Shown here piece after piece: positions 7,207-14,899 of a stretch of 23,227 nt of DNA. The notes below the pieces were generated by a model. The model made no database searches. It was not told where the DNA came from and saw only the letters and a list, made by a program, of their open reading frames with translations. The DNA is from Firmicutes bacterium CAG:822 (GTDB lineage: Bacteria > Bacillota_I > Bacilli_A > RF39 > UBA660). Numbering within the stretch: position 1 is the stretch's first letter; the number at the start of each line of letters is the position of its first letter. The stretch lies in NCBI GenBank assembly GCA_000432855.1, contig HF990825.1:1-23227 (forward strand). Direction: 5' to 3'. A program made the position numbers and the translations under genes.

Positions 7207-8127
7207 TTATTTTCTCAAATTTTTACTTATTAATTCTTGATATTCTGTAAGCTGTTTAATTCTCGAAATAATTCGACCAGCTTTAATAATCTCATCACCT
7301 TTAGAAGTAATTGCCAAATGATTTTCTAAATTTTCCAAATTTAAATTTGATGTAAAAAATGTTGGCAACTTTTCGTCCATTCTATATTGAAGTAATGGGC
7401 ATAAAATTTCATCCCTCGCCCAAGGTGTCACGCTTTCAGCACCCAAATCATCAATCAAAAGCAAAGGAACCTTTTTAACATAGTTATACTTATTTTTAAA
7501 TTCACTCTTAACCTCAGAATTAAATGATGCTTTTAGACTATTTAAAAATTCCGGCCAGAAAACAATTGCACTTTTAACTCCATCTTTCGCAAGCTCATTA
7601 AAAGTTGCCGCAATCAAATAAGTTTTACCACTTCCAAAATTACCGCATAAATATAAACCCTTTTGATGAACATCCTGTTTATATTTTTTGATAAATTCCG
7701 TAAGCCATAAAATCGTACTATATCTTTTTTTATCCGTTTTATAAATATTTTTAAATGATGCTTCTTTAATTTCCTTAGGTACATTAAAAAGTATTGTATT
7801 ACTATGTAACTTTTCTTCTTTATCAATTTTTTTCTTATATTTACATGGTTTATAAACAAATTCCAAACCATCACCATTTAACTTAGGTAACTTCGCATAA
7901 CCTGATATTTTATTTTGACAAGCAACTAAACCTGGACAATTTTTACAATTATGATATTCTATAGAACTCTCTTCTAAAAGTGAAGTGTATTTTTTAAGTA
8001 TTTCTCTTTTTATCTTTAACTTACTGACAAACTCCTTAAAGTTATCATCTTCCAAAGCTTCATCATAAGCTTCTTCTAACAAACTATCTAAATTATTAGA
8101 TTTTAATTTATCAGACACCTTCTGCAT
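7207..8127 (-). CDS. dnaI: DnaI, helicase loader (primosomal protein)
   Basis: 306-aa AAA+ ATPase that loads the replicative helicase onto DNA during initiation and restart. The N-terminal part has four cysteines (about 61, 64, 70, 95: CKNCPGLVAC then PCKY), matching the DnaI zinc-binding helicase-interaction domain. The C-terminal AAA+ part has Walker A GNFGSGKT (about 162-169), Walker B LLLIDDLG (about 224-231) and a sensor region TFFTSNLN. ATG 8127 is chosen over TTG 8133: AGGAG lies 9 nt before the ATG and only 3 nt before the TTG. The gene starts 13 bp after the dnaB stop, the order known from Bacillus (dnaB-dnaI-thrS). No terminator is seen between dnaI and the T-box promoter. Confidence 0.95.
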   Translation of the reverse strand: MQKVSDKLKSNNLDSLLEEAYDEALEDDNFKEFVSKLKIKREILKKYTSLLEESSIEYHNCKNCPGLVACQNKISGYAKLPKLNGDGLEFVYKPCKYKKKIDKEEKLHSNTILFNVPKEIKEASFKNIYKTDKKRYSTILWLTEFIKKYKQDVHQKGLYLCGNFGSGKTYLIAATFNELAKDGVKSAIVFWPEFLNSLKASFNSEVKSEFKNKYNYVKKVPLLLIDDLGAESVTPWARDEILCPLLQYRMDEKLPTFFTSNLNLENLENHLAITSKGDEIIKAGRIISRIKQLTEYQELISKNLRK

Positions 8128-8139
8128 AATCAATCACTC

Positions 8140-9420
8140 CTATAAATCTTTTAAACTAGCCTCTAAAGCTGCAATATCATCACTACTTGCTGCATCTTCT
8201 TCTATATTCTTATCAAACCAATCAGGTTTCTCTTCCTTTTTAATTGCCGGCTTTACCTTTGTCTTTTTCTTCGCCTGATTTTCTTTTTTACATAAATTCA
8301 TCGCTTCTTCAACTGTCTTTATATTGCTTCTCTTCCATTGATTAGCAATTGTAATTACAAAATTTCTAGTAAGTTTATTATCGTTAATTTTAAGTACATA
8401 ATCAATTAACACATTAACAACTCCAGGTGGCAAATCATAATCCACCATTAAATTTTCAATTAAAGTAAGATCACTCTTACTTGGCCTAACACCTTTATTC
8501 TTACCAGTTAAAAAATCATAAGGTGAAGTTGTTTCAAAAGTATAAATAAGTTTAGCCTTTTTAGAATTATCACTAACCTTTTTGCGCAAATAATCCGGCT
8601 GATTTTTATAAACTAAAGACGGAGCCACATTTTGATGTTCAAAAGTATAATAATTATGACAATTACTACGCAATAAATCCTTATCGATAATTTTTTTCTC
8701 GTTAACCGAATTACGAATCAACTCTGACAACTCACCTTCATCTAAATTATAAATATAGGCCAGTTTATAAATTAAAGACTTAATTTCCTTTGTAATTGAA
8801 CGATGATTCAATATTTCACTAGGTATCATTCCAAGTAAACTATTTAAATCTATCTTTTCATCAACCACCAAATCAACTTGTTTAACCTTCCTTATATCAT
8901 TAGTATCGGTAAAATCTAAAGCATCCGTAACTTCAAAAGTTTCACCAAATGTCACACTAATATCTTCATAACCTTTCAAATCAATAGATGGTACTTTAAA
9001 GAAACTCAAAATTTTATCATATTCAGCTTTACCAACATTACTAGATAAAGTAGTAGCTAAAATAGGATTATCGATAAACTCATCTGGCTCTAAAGGTGAA
9101 TATAATTCATAAATATAATTATTTATACTACCTTTCTTCAAATAAGTTTTTAAAAGTCCAATAGCCTCTAATTTCTCTCTAGCTTCCAAAATATCTTCTA
9201 GTTTAACTCTCATACTGGCCATTAAATTATGATGAGTATACTCTGTTGAAATAATATGACTTGTATCTAAATTACTCCATAAAGTAAAATATAAATTAAT
9301 GGCTACTGTTCCAATTATCGGTTGATAAAGTTTTATTAAAACAAGGCGAGATTCATTATTTAAAATAGTCGCATTTTTAACAATATATGTATCTGCTGGT
9401 AATAAATTATAAGTTGACAT
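8140..9420 (-). CDS. dnaB: DnaB-type replication initiation and helicase-loading protein (DnaD/DnaB family)
   Basis: 426 aa from ATG 9420. This is the Firmicutes DnaB (not the DnaB helicase), which acts with DnaD at oriC to bring the helicase-DnaI complex. Residues about 1-120 form the winged-helix part (YNLLPADTYIV onward). The DnaD-like C-terminal domain lies about 300-385 (YDFLTGKNKGVRPSKSDL then LPPGVVNVLIDYVLK and NFVITIANQWKRSNI), followed by an acidic, Lys-rich tail. The longest frame begins at 9495, but AAGGTGAG sits just before ATG 9420 and the region above it carries the promoter and part of the terminator of the next operon. Followed by dnaI. The residual ambiguity is only in the name, since DnaB and DnaD share domains; position next to dnaI favours DnaB. 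Confidence 0.93.
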   Translation of the reverse strand: MSTYNLLPADTYIVKNATILNNESRLVLIKLYQPIIGTVAINLYFTLWSNLDTSHIISTEYTHHNLMASMRVKLEDILEAREKLEAIGLLKTYLKKGSINNYIYELYSPLEPDEFIDNPILATTLSSNVGKAEYDKILSFFKVPSIDLKGYEDISVTFGETFEVTDALDFTDTNDIRKVKQVDLVVDEKIDLNSLLGMIPSEILNHRSITKEIKSLIYKLAYIYNLDEGELSELIRNSVNEKKIIDKDLLRSNCHNYYTFEHQNVAPSLVYKNQPDYLRKKVSDNSKKAKLIYTFETTSPYDFLTGKNKGVRPSKSDLTLIENLMVDYDLPPGVVNVLIDYVLKINDNKLTRNFVITIANQWKRSNIKTVEEAMNLCKKENQAKKKTKVKPAIKKEEKPDWFDKNIEEDAASSDDIAALEASLKDL

Positions 9421-9445
9421 TCTCTCACCTTCTTTTCTATTTATT

Positions 9446-9474
9446 AGTGTACCATATTTTAAAATATTTCTAAA
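9446..9474 (-). promoter_or_regulatory. Probable dnaB promoter
   Basis: Minus strand TTTAGA (9469-9474), 17-nt spacer, TACACT (9446-9451). Each hexamer matches consensus in four of six positions; placement about 25 nt before ATG 9420 is suitable. Confidence 0.45.
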
Positions 9475-9498
9475 CCGTTTTTCACAAATAAACATATA

Positions 9499-9522
9499 AA
9501 AACTTAGCCAAAGCTAAGTTTT
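9499..9522 (-). terminator. Terminator of the surface-protein operon
   Basis: Perfect 10-bp stem AAAACTTAGC/GCTAAGTTTT with a 4-nt loop and a T-rich 3' side on the minus strand, 19 bp past the adhesin stop. Confidence 0.9.
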
Positions 9523-9540
9523 CATTAATTTTTAAAATGA

Positions 9541-10797
9541 TTATTTTTTACTAGTTTTTAACTTTTTATCACGATAGATAACTATAGCTACACCACCAAT
9601 AATTACAACCAAGCCTACACCTAGAATAATTAAAGAGATACTAGCAGCTGTATTTGGAACTGTGATTGATGTTCCACAATCCCAAGCACCATATAAAGTA
9701 AGGTTTTCATTAAGTGCTGTTCCATCTACCCATTTACCAGTTAAATCTTCACTAGTATACCAACCATTAAACTTACAATTTTCTTGTCTTGTAGTTAATT
9801 CTTTCTCTTGGTCATATTCAGTTCCTTTATCATAACAACTTGTACCAGGAGTAGGATCTGTTAAATCTGGATCTGGTTTAACATCACCAACGATAACATA
9901 ATCAACACAAACTTTTGGTTTATCTACTTTAGCAGTTAAATTAATTGTTTTAGATAAATCAGTATTATCTGTATATAATACAGCAACACGTTGATATGAA
10001 CTATCTGATGGTTGATAAATATAAGCCTTAGTAGTAGCACCAGTAGCTGAAACAGTTACTTTAATAGTAGTTGTTTGTCCTAAAGCGTTTGCAGGTATTC
10101 TAACTTGGAATGCTTCACCACTTTTGAAAGTAGATTGAGATTTTCCGTTAACATTTGTAACAGTAGTACCATTAGGAGCTCCTGAAACAGAAACTTTATA
10201 AGTAGATGCTCCTGATAATGATGGAGTAATTGATTCTGAAACGAAATAATTACCATCACTAGATAAATCCATATTAGAATTACTTACATTAACATTTAAT
10301 GTAGGATTAGCACCAGATTTAGCATTTTTAGCATCATTAACTAACTTTTGAATATAACTTCTAAGTCCATATGGATCAGCCGCATTAGTTGTAAAATCAT
10401 CGCTTAATTTACCTGTTTGACCAGTATCTGACAAATACCACCAAACAGCTGCTTGAGTAATAAAACGGTCTTGATCTCCACCATCTTTAATAGATTTATA
10501 TGGATATCCGTTTGCAAGAATATAAGTTAATCCTGCATCTCCCTCACCAACTAATGAAACATTAGTTGATCTTTCAGGCCATTTTTTAGCCAAATCCAAA
10601 CAGTAAGCAACTTTACCATCTGAAGTTCTAAATTTTGCCCATTTATAATTCTCACCAATATAAGATGTCATTACTCCTTCTCTATCAATGGTCACACTGT
10701 TAGGTGCCGCATTAATAGTAGCTATAGAAGTAATAGACACAACTGCAACAATTAATAACGACAAAACAATATTAAATATTTTTTTCATGTTTTTCAT
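9541..10797 (-). CDS. Thioester-domain cell-wall adhesin with VPNTA sorting signal
   Basis: 418-aa surface protein. Signal peptide 1-30 (cleavage near TINA|AP). Residues about 35-155 form a thioester domain (TQXA family): Cys66 in AYCLDL and Gln115 in FITQAAVWWY are the pair expected to form the internal thioester that lets such adhesins bond covalently to host or surface amines. Two beta-rich regions (about 165-290) follow. A Listeria-Bacteroides type repeat (GWYTSEDLTGKWVDGT to LTLYGAW, about 345-372) comes next. The C-terminus is a sorting signal: VPNTA (380-384), a hydrophobic stretch, then KKLKTSKK. VPNTA departs from LPXTG, so a matching sortase is expected elsewhere. A strong ribosome binding site (AAGGAGG) precedes ATG 10797. 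The gene lies 22 bp after the 653-aa surface protein gene and shares its promoter. Domain calls rest on motifs; the ligand is unknown. Confidence 0.88.
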   Translation of the reverse strand: MKNMKKIFNIVLSLLIVAVVSITSIATINAAPNSVTIDREGVMTSYIGENYKWAKFRTSDGKVAYCLDLAKKWPERSTNVSLVGEGDAGLTYILANGYPYKSIKDGGDQDRFITQAAVWWYLSDTGQTGKLSDDFTTNAADPYGLRSYIQKLVNDAKNAKSGANPTLNVNVSNSNMDLSSDGNYFVSESITPSLSGASTYKVSVSGAPNGTTVTNVNGKSQSTFKSGEAFQVRIPANALGQTTTIKVTVSATGATTKAYIYQPSDSSYQRVAVLYTDNTDLSKTINLTAKVDKPKVCVDYVIVGDVKPDPDLTDPTPGTSCYDKGTEYDQEKELTTRQENCKFNGWYTSEDLTGKWVDGTALNENLTLYGAWDCGTSITVPNTAASISLIILGVGLVVIIGGVAIVIYRDKKLKTSKK

Positions 10798-10819
10798 ATT
10801 TATTCCTCCTTATCTTAAA

Positions 10820-12781
10820 CTAACGTGTTCTTCCTTTAGGCTTTTGTTGTTGTAGCCATTCTTCTCTCTCTTTACTATTTTTCCATTGTTCAGCAATAGC
10901 TTCTAATTCATCATAATCATATTGATTTGTTTGTTGTTGAGGTTGCATTGCTTGACCAGCATTACTATTAACCCATTCTTGAGCTGTCATTTCTAAATCA
11001 TCATAAGTTGGTTCAAATGAATCATCATCCATTTCTTTACCAAATTTACCTTTTTTACGTTTTTTATTACTAGCGGCTCCCGCACCAATAGCACTTACAC
11101 CAGTCATTGCCAAAGCACCAACAAGTGCTGCAGGGTCATCAGTTTGTGGCATTTCTCCTTTTACAACTGAAGGCGTTGGCTCAGGTGTTGGTTCTGGTTC
11201 AGGCTCTGGTTCAGGTTCAGGTGTTGGTTTATCACCAGGTATCTCATTACCAGGTTCATCAACATCTGCTTTATTACCAGGTTCTGCATCAGGATCTTTA
11301 GAAGTTTCATAGTTATCTTCCAATTGTTGATCATCATACTTAATAATTGTATCTAATACCGTACCATCGGCAGAATATACTGTATAATTTACTCCATCAG
11401 TAGTAGTTATAATATAATCACCAATTTTAGAAATTTGTACATCTTTTCCTTGATCTTTCATCTCATCCGTAGGTGCTGCAGGTAAAACACCAAGGGTTAC
11501 TTTAGCATCTGCAGGAATTATTCCTTGACTTTGTAATCTAGAAATTAAATCTTGAATTTGATTATTACTTAAACCAACTCCACCAAAAGCAAGTGTATAA
11601 CTTCCATCAGCATTCTCAATAATCAAATACTCATTAGAATTAACATCAAAATCACGATGTTCATAATCTTCGGGGATAGTTAAATCTTCAGAGAAAGTTG
11701 GACCTTCATCTGTCTGTGTTTGTTCATTTTCTTGTTCATCAGAAATATCCATTGCTTGACCTTGTAAAGCAATAATTACATTGCCATCAGCATCTTTAAT
11801 TTCTATTGTACCATTTTCATTTTTAGTAGCAGTATAACCAGAATTTCCTAATTGTACTGTCTCTCCATAATCTACTTGTGAACTAATTGTATCATAATCA
11901 AATACAGTTAAACCATTTACTGCTTCTTCACCATATTGATTAGTTAAATCTTCAATAACTTGACTCAATTGATCCTCTGGCACATTACCAACAATAATTA
12001 AATTACCATCTTGTGATATCACTTGATATCCAGAATTTGTATTTTCTTGACCGTTTTGAATTTCATCTGTTTTTGTTTCATCATCGACTGTTTCAGCATC
12101 TGTATTTTCAGAAACATTTTGATTGGAATCATTTTCAGGCTGTTCAGGAATAACTGGATTATCACTAACGACTCCTTGTTCAGATTGTTGAATACTATCA
12201 TCAACTACATCTTCTTTTTCCTCAGTAATTTCTTCATTTCCTGTAGCAGACTCATTACTTGAATCTTCTGTAGATGTTTCTGTACCTGTTGAAGTTTCAG
12301 TAGTTCCTTGTTCACCAGAAGTTGAAGTATCTACTTGTGGTACACGGCTATCAATTTCTTCATTAACAGCAGGTGTAACATCCTGAACAGATGTTGTTTG
12401 TTCTTGTGCTGCTTCACTAACTGTAGATACCGGTGCTGAAGCTGAAACTTCTTGCACAGGCACACTATGTCTAGAATCAGTAATTGCTTGTGACTCAGCA
12501 ACCGCTTCATTAACAGTAGCAGTTAGTTCATCATCACTAACCATAGCATCATAATCAACTGTTTGTGTATGAGTAGTATCTGTAGATGTATCAATCATAT
12601 TGTTTTCAAGTGCACTAGCATTAGCAGGCATATAAAGAGCTCCAAGTAATGCCACAGCAGCGCCACCAGCAACAATTCTTCTATTTCTAGGGTCACTAAG
12701 CACTTCTCTTAATCTTCTAATAATTGATTCACCAATACCCTCAATTCTTAGATGTCTTGGCCTATAAAGTCTAAATCTCAT
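10820..12781 (-). CDS. Large acidic secreted protein with MPQTD sorting-like motif and a long cytoplasmic tail
   Basis: 653 aa. An unusually long basic N-region (1-38, many Arg) leads into AAVALLGALYMPANASA, a signal-peptide-like segment with possible cleavage after residue 57. Residues 60-250 are Ser/Thr/Glu-rich and low in complexity. Two related domains of 90-100 aa follow (about 251-340 and 384-482), each opening with a [YV]-x-I-I-x-x-x-x-G hairpin, then a helix (DQLSQVIEDL, NQIQDLISRL), and ending with a strand pair around DADGNVI or SADGTVL. A Glu-Pro/Pro-Thr wall-spanning stretch covers 519-537. MPQTD (544-548) resembles a sortase motif and is followed by a hydrophobic segment (550-571) and KKRKKGK. 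Instead of ending there, the protein continues about 75 residues with a duplicated 14-residue motif. It is the first gene of the operon with the thioester adhesin. No family recognised. Confidence 0.85.
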   Translation of the reverse strand: MRFRLYRPRHLRIEGIGESIIRRLREVLSDPRNRRIVAGGAAVALLGALYMPANASALENNMIDTSTDTTHTQTVDYDAMVSDDELTATVNEAVAESQAITDSRHSVPVQEVSASAPVSTVSEAAQEQTTSVQDVTPAVNEEIDSRVPQVDTSTSGEQGTTETSTGTETSTEDSSNESATGNEEITEEKEDVVDDSIQQSEQGVVSDNPVIPEQPENDSNQNVSENTDAETVDDETKTDEIQNGQENTNSGYQVISQDGNLIIVGNVPEDQLSQVIEDLTNQYGEEAVNGLTVFDYDTISSQVDYGETVQLGNSGYTATKNENGTIEIKDADGNVIIALQGQAMDISDEQENEQTQTDEGPTFSEDLTIPEDYEHRDFDVNSNEYLIIENADGSYTLAFGGVGLSNNQIQDLISRLQSQGIIPADAKVTLGVLPAAPTDEMKDQGKDVQISKIGDYIITTTDGVNYTVYSADGTVLDTIIKYDDQQLEDNYETSKDPDAEPGNKADVDEPGNEIPGDKPTPEPEPEPEPEPTPEPTPSVVKGEMPQTDDPAALVGALAMTGVSAIGAGAASNKKRKKGKFGKEMDDDSFEPTYDDLEMTAQEWVNSNAGQAMQPQQQTNQYDYDELEAIAEQWKNSKEREEWLQQQKPKGRTR

Positions 12782-12835
12782 AAAAATCCCCCATTCCTAA
12801 ATTTATGCATATATTTTCTTGCTTCTTTGCGGCAT

Positions 12836-12864
12836 ATAATACCACTAAAGTTATTATTTGTCAA
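12836..12864 (-). promoter_or_regulatory. Promoter of the surface-protein operon
   Basis: Minus strand: perfect TTGACA (12859-12864), 17-nt spacer, TATTAT (12836-12841). Start near 12829 gives a leader of about 48 nt with a G-rich ribosome binding site (GGGGGA) before ATG 12781. Confidence 0.85.
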
Positions 12865-12881
12865 ATTAACACAATAATTAA

Positions 12882-13436
12882 TTAAACATATATAAAAGGC
12901 TCAATTTCATTATATTCTTCTTTTAATATTTCCATTTGAATTTCATCGTAAAACTTCCCCTTAAAATAATGCGATTTATGTCTAGTTCCAAACTTCTTAA
13001 ATCCCAAACTTTCATATACTTTTATAGCTCTTTTATTAAACTCATAGACATTAAGCATAATGTTATTTAAATTTAAATTATTAAACCCATATTCGAGTAA
13101 TAACTTAATAGCTTCCTTACCGTAACCGTTTCCTCTATTTCTCTCATCCCCTATAAATATCCCTAAAGTTGCATTACGATGAATCAAATCAATTTCATCA
13201 AAGCTACAGTTACCAATAAGTTCATCATTTTCTTTTAAAACAATCGCAAAATTATAATCATTCTGGTTTTTCTTAAGCCACTCCTTTTCACCTTCTAAAG
13301 TGGTTACTTTCATATCTAGGCCTAAGTTTTCACTAACTGTTTTATCATTTAACCACTTTACATACGTTGGTGCATCTTCGATGTTCATCGGTGATAAATA
13401 CAAACGACTTCCAACCAACTTTGGAAAATATTTCAT
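12882..13436 (-). CDS. GNAT-family N-acetyltransferase
   Basis: 184 aa. It follows the RimJ/RimL/SpeG-like layout: an opening LVGSRLYLSPMNIEDAPTYVKWLND, a beta-strand pair with ELIGNCSFDEID, the acetyl-CoA binding motif A at about 99-107 (RNRGNGYGK, the R/Q-x-x-G-x-G/A signature), then NLNNIMLNVYEFNKRAIKVYESLGFKK, the usual motif B with its Asn and Tyr. It transfers an acetyl group from acetyl-CoA to an amine. The substrate (ribosomal protein N-terminus, polyamine or antibiotic) cannot be told. A GAAGGTG ribosome binding site precedes ATG 13436 and a promoter of its own lies upstream. It is transcribed separately from murD, whose terminator lies at 13535-13568. Confidence 0.88.
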   Translation of the reverse strand: MKYFPKLVGSRLYLSPMNIEDAPTYVKWLNDKTVSENLGLDMKVTTLEGEKEWLKKNQNDYNFAIVLKENDELIGNCSFDEIDLIHRNATLGIFIGDERNRGNGYGKEAIKLLLEYGFNNLNLNNIMLNVYEFNKRAIKVYESLGFKKFGTRHKSHYFKGKFYDEIQMEILKEEYNEIEPFIYV

Positions 13437-13458
13437 ATAAACACCTTCTACACTATTA

Positions 13459-13467
13459 ATTATAGCA
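13459..13467 (-). promoter_or_regulatory. Extended -10 promoter of the GNAT gene
   Basis: TGCTATAAT on the minus strand, an extended -10 element with a perfect TATAAT; no good -35 is seen. It lies about 25 nt before the start codon. Confidence 0.6.
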
Positions 13468-13534
13468 GAATAATAATATTTTTACCATTATTTTTATAAA
13501 CTTTTACCTTATTTTACATAAGAAACAGCCCAAG

Positions 13535-13568
13535 CAAAAAATTGTTAGACTAAACTACTAACAATTTT
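13535..13568 (-). terminator. Terminator after murD
   Basis: Minus-strand stem AAAATTGTTAG/CTAACAATTTT (13558-13568 with 13538-13548) followed by T residues; overlaps the murD stop. Confidence 0.85.
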
Positions 13569-14870
13569 CTTAAATTCATCTCCACGTTCCTCAAAGCTTT
13601 TATATTGATCCCAACTTGCACATGCTGGACTTAATAGAATAGTATCCCCTTCTAAAGATATATTATAAGCCGCATGAGTAGCCTCTTCCAAATTATTAGT
13701 AACAGTAACATCTATATGATTCTCATCTGCAAACTTCTTAATTCTATCTTTAGTTTCACCATAACACACGATATGTTTCACGTGTTTTAAATAAGGAAGT
13801 AATGAGTCAAATGAGTGTCCTCTATCAAGTCCACCTAATATTAAAACCACCTCATTGTCAAATGATTTTAAAGCTGTAATTGTTGAATCGACATTAGTAG
13901 CCTTAGAATCGTTATAAAATTCTCTTCCATTTAATTTAGTTACAAATTCAATTCTATGTTCAACCCCGGCAAAATTATTTAAAACTTCTCTAATTACCTG
14001 ATTAGAAATATTAAACTCTTTGGCTACTAAAATAGCTGCCATAATATTCTCATAATTATGTATACCTTTAACTCTAATATCAGAAAGTTCTACTACTTTT
14101 TCATGATTATAAATAATAGAACCATTATCTATATAAATATCAGCCTCGCCTTTAGAAGAAAAGTATATTTTTTTAGCTTTCAAGCCTTTAGTAAGCTCAC
14201 AAACTTCTTCATCACCTTTATTTAAAATTGCCAAACTATTTTCATCTTGATTGTTAAAAATCCTAAGCTTATTCAACTTATATTTTTCATATGTTCCAAA
14301 GAAATCCAAATGTACTTGAAATAAATTAGTTAAAACAGCTATATCTGCTTTAAACTTATCCAAATTAACCAATTGGTGACTAGAAACCTCTACAACCAAA
14401 ACATCATTCTTTTTGATATCCGCTATTTGATCACATAATGGCAACCCGATATTCCCAGCCAAATGCACTGAAACACCAGCTGTTTTCAAAAACTCATAAG
14501 CAATCGTTGTCGTCGTTGTTTTACCATTAGAACCAGTGATGCCAATAATTTTTACTTCTGGCAAATACCTATATGCCACCTCTAACTCTGTAATAACAGG
14601 AATATTAAATTTCTTAGCCATTAAAACAATTGGATGGTCAAGTTTAACTCCAGGATTTTTAACTACATAATCATAGCTATCATCAAAAATACTTGTTTGG
14701 TCTTTAGTGATAATTACATTAATACCTAACTCTTCTAATTCTTTTACCTCCTCTAAATTATCACATTTAACATCCGTAATTAAAACATGATTGTCTTGAG
14801 CTAAAAGCTTAGCCACGCTCTTACCACTCTTACCCATACCTAACACAAAAATTTTCTTATCTTTAAACAT
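13545..14870 (-). CDS. murD: MurD, UDP-N-acetylmuramoyl-L-alanine--D-glutamate ligase
   Basis: 441 aa, normal for MurD (about 450). It adds D-Glu to UDP-MurNAc-L-Ala in cytoplasmic peptidoglycan precursor synthesis. N-terminal Rossmann domain with VLGMGKSGKSVAKLL (about 9-23), central ATP-binding domain with GSNGKTTTT (about 113-121), Mur-ligase signature around VVEVSSHQL and NLFQVHLDFFGT, substrate-binding YNDSKATN, and a C-terminal domain with GGLDRG and LLSPACASWDQ. A ribosome binding site (GGGAG) precedes ATG 14870, 29 bp after the upstream kinase-like gene. It lies outside any division-and-wall cluster: neighbours are a sensor-like protein and an acyl ligase, which probably share its transcript. 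Confidence 0.97.
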   Translation of the reverse strand: MFKDKKIFVLGMGKSGKSVAKLLAQDNHVLITDVKCDNLEEVKELEELGINVIITKDQTSIFDDSYDYVVKNPGVKLDHPIVLMAKKFNIPVITELEVAYRYLPEVKIIGITGSNGKTTTTTIAYEFLKTAGVSVHLAGNIGLPLCDQIADIKKNDVLVVEVSSHQLVNLDKFKADIAVLTNLFQVHLDFFGTYEKYKLNKLRIFNNQDENSLAILNKGDEEVCELTKGLKAKKIYFSSKGEADIYIDNGSIIYNHEKVVELSDIRVKGIHNYENIMAAILVAKEFNISNQVIREVLNNFAGVEHRIEFVTKLNGREFYNDSKATNVDSTITALKSFDNEVVLILGGLDRGHSFDSLLPYLKHVKHIVCYGETKDRIKKFADENHIDVTVTNNLEEATHAAYNISLEGDTILLSPACASWDQYKSFEERGDEFKKIVSSLV

Positions 14871-14899
14871 ATTTATCTCCCATCTTAAAAAGGCTTTAA

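Noticed and set aside
7614..7877. Alternative minus-strand frame of 87 codons inside dnaI
   Set aside because: Lies wholly within dnaI, whose zinc and AAA+ motifs are intact in the other frame.
11161..11300. Short repeats in the GGTTCAGG-type region as a possible CRISPR or regulatory repeat
   Set aside because: They are codon repeats for Glu-Pro and Pro-Gly residues in the wall-spanning part of the surface protein, without unique spacers. No CRISPR array is seen anywhere in the window.
11107..11301. Plus-strand open frame rich in Gln, Leu and Val opposite the Glu-Pro region
   Set aside because: It is the antisense of the repetitive Pro/Glu coding stretch of the 653-aa protein; no ribosome binding site and low-complexity content.
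12019..12262. Overlapping open frames on both strands inside the Ser/Glu-rich part of the surface protein
   Set aside because: Compositional shadows of the acidic low-complexity coding region, with no start signals.
14871..14899. Possible terminator between the kinase-like gene and murD (AAAAGGCTTTAATTAAAACCTTTT)
   Set aside because: The stem AAAAGG/CCTTTT is only six base pairs and largely A-T, and a ribosome binding site for murD directly follows; read-through is more likely than termination.
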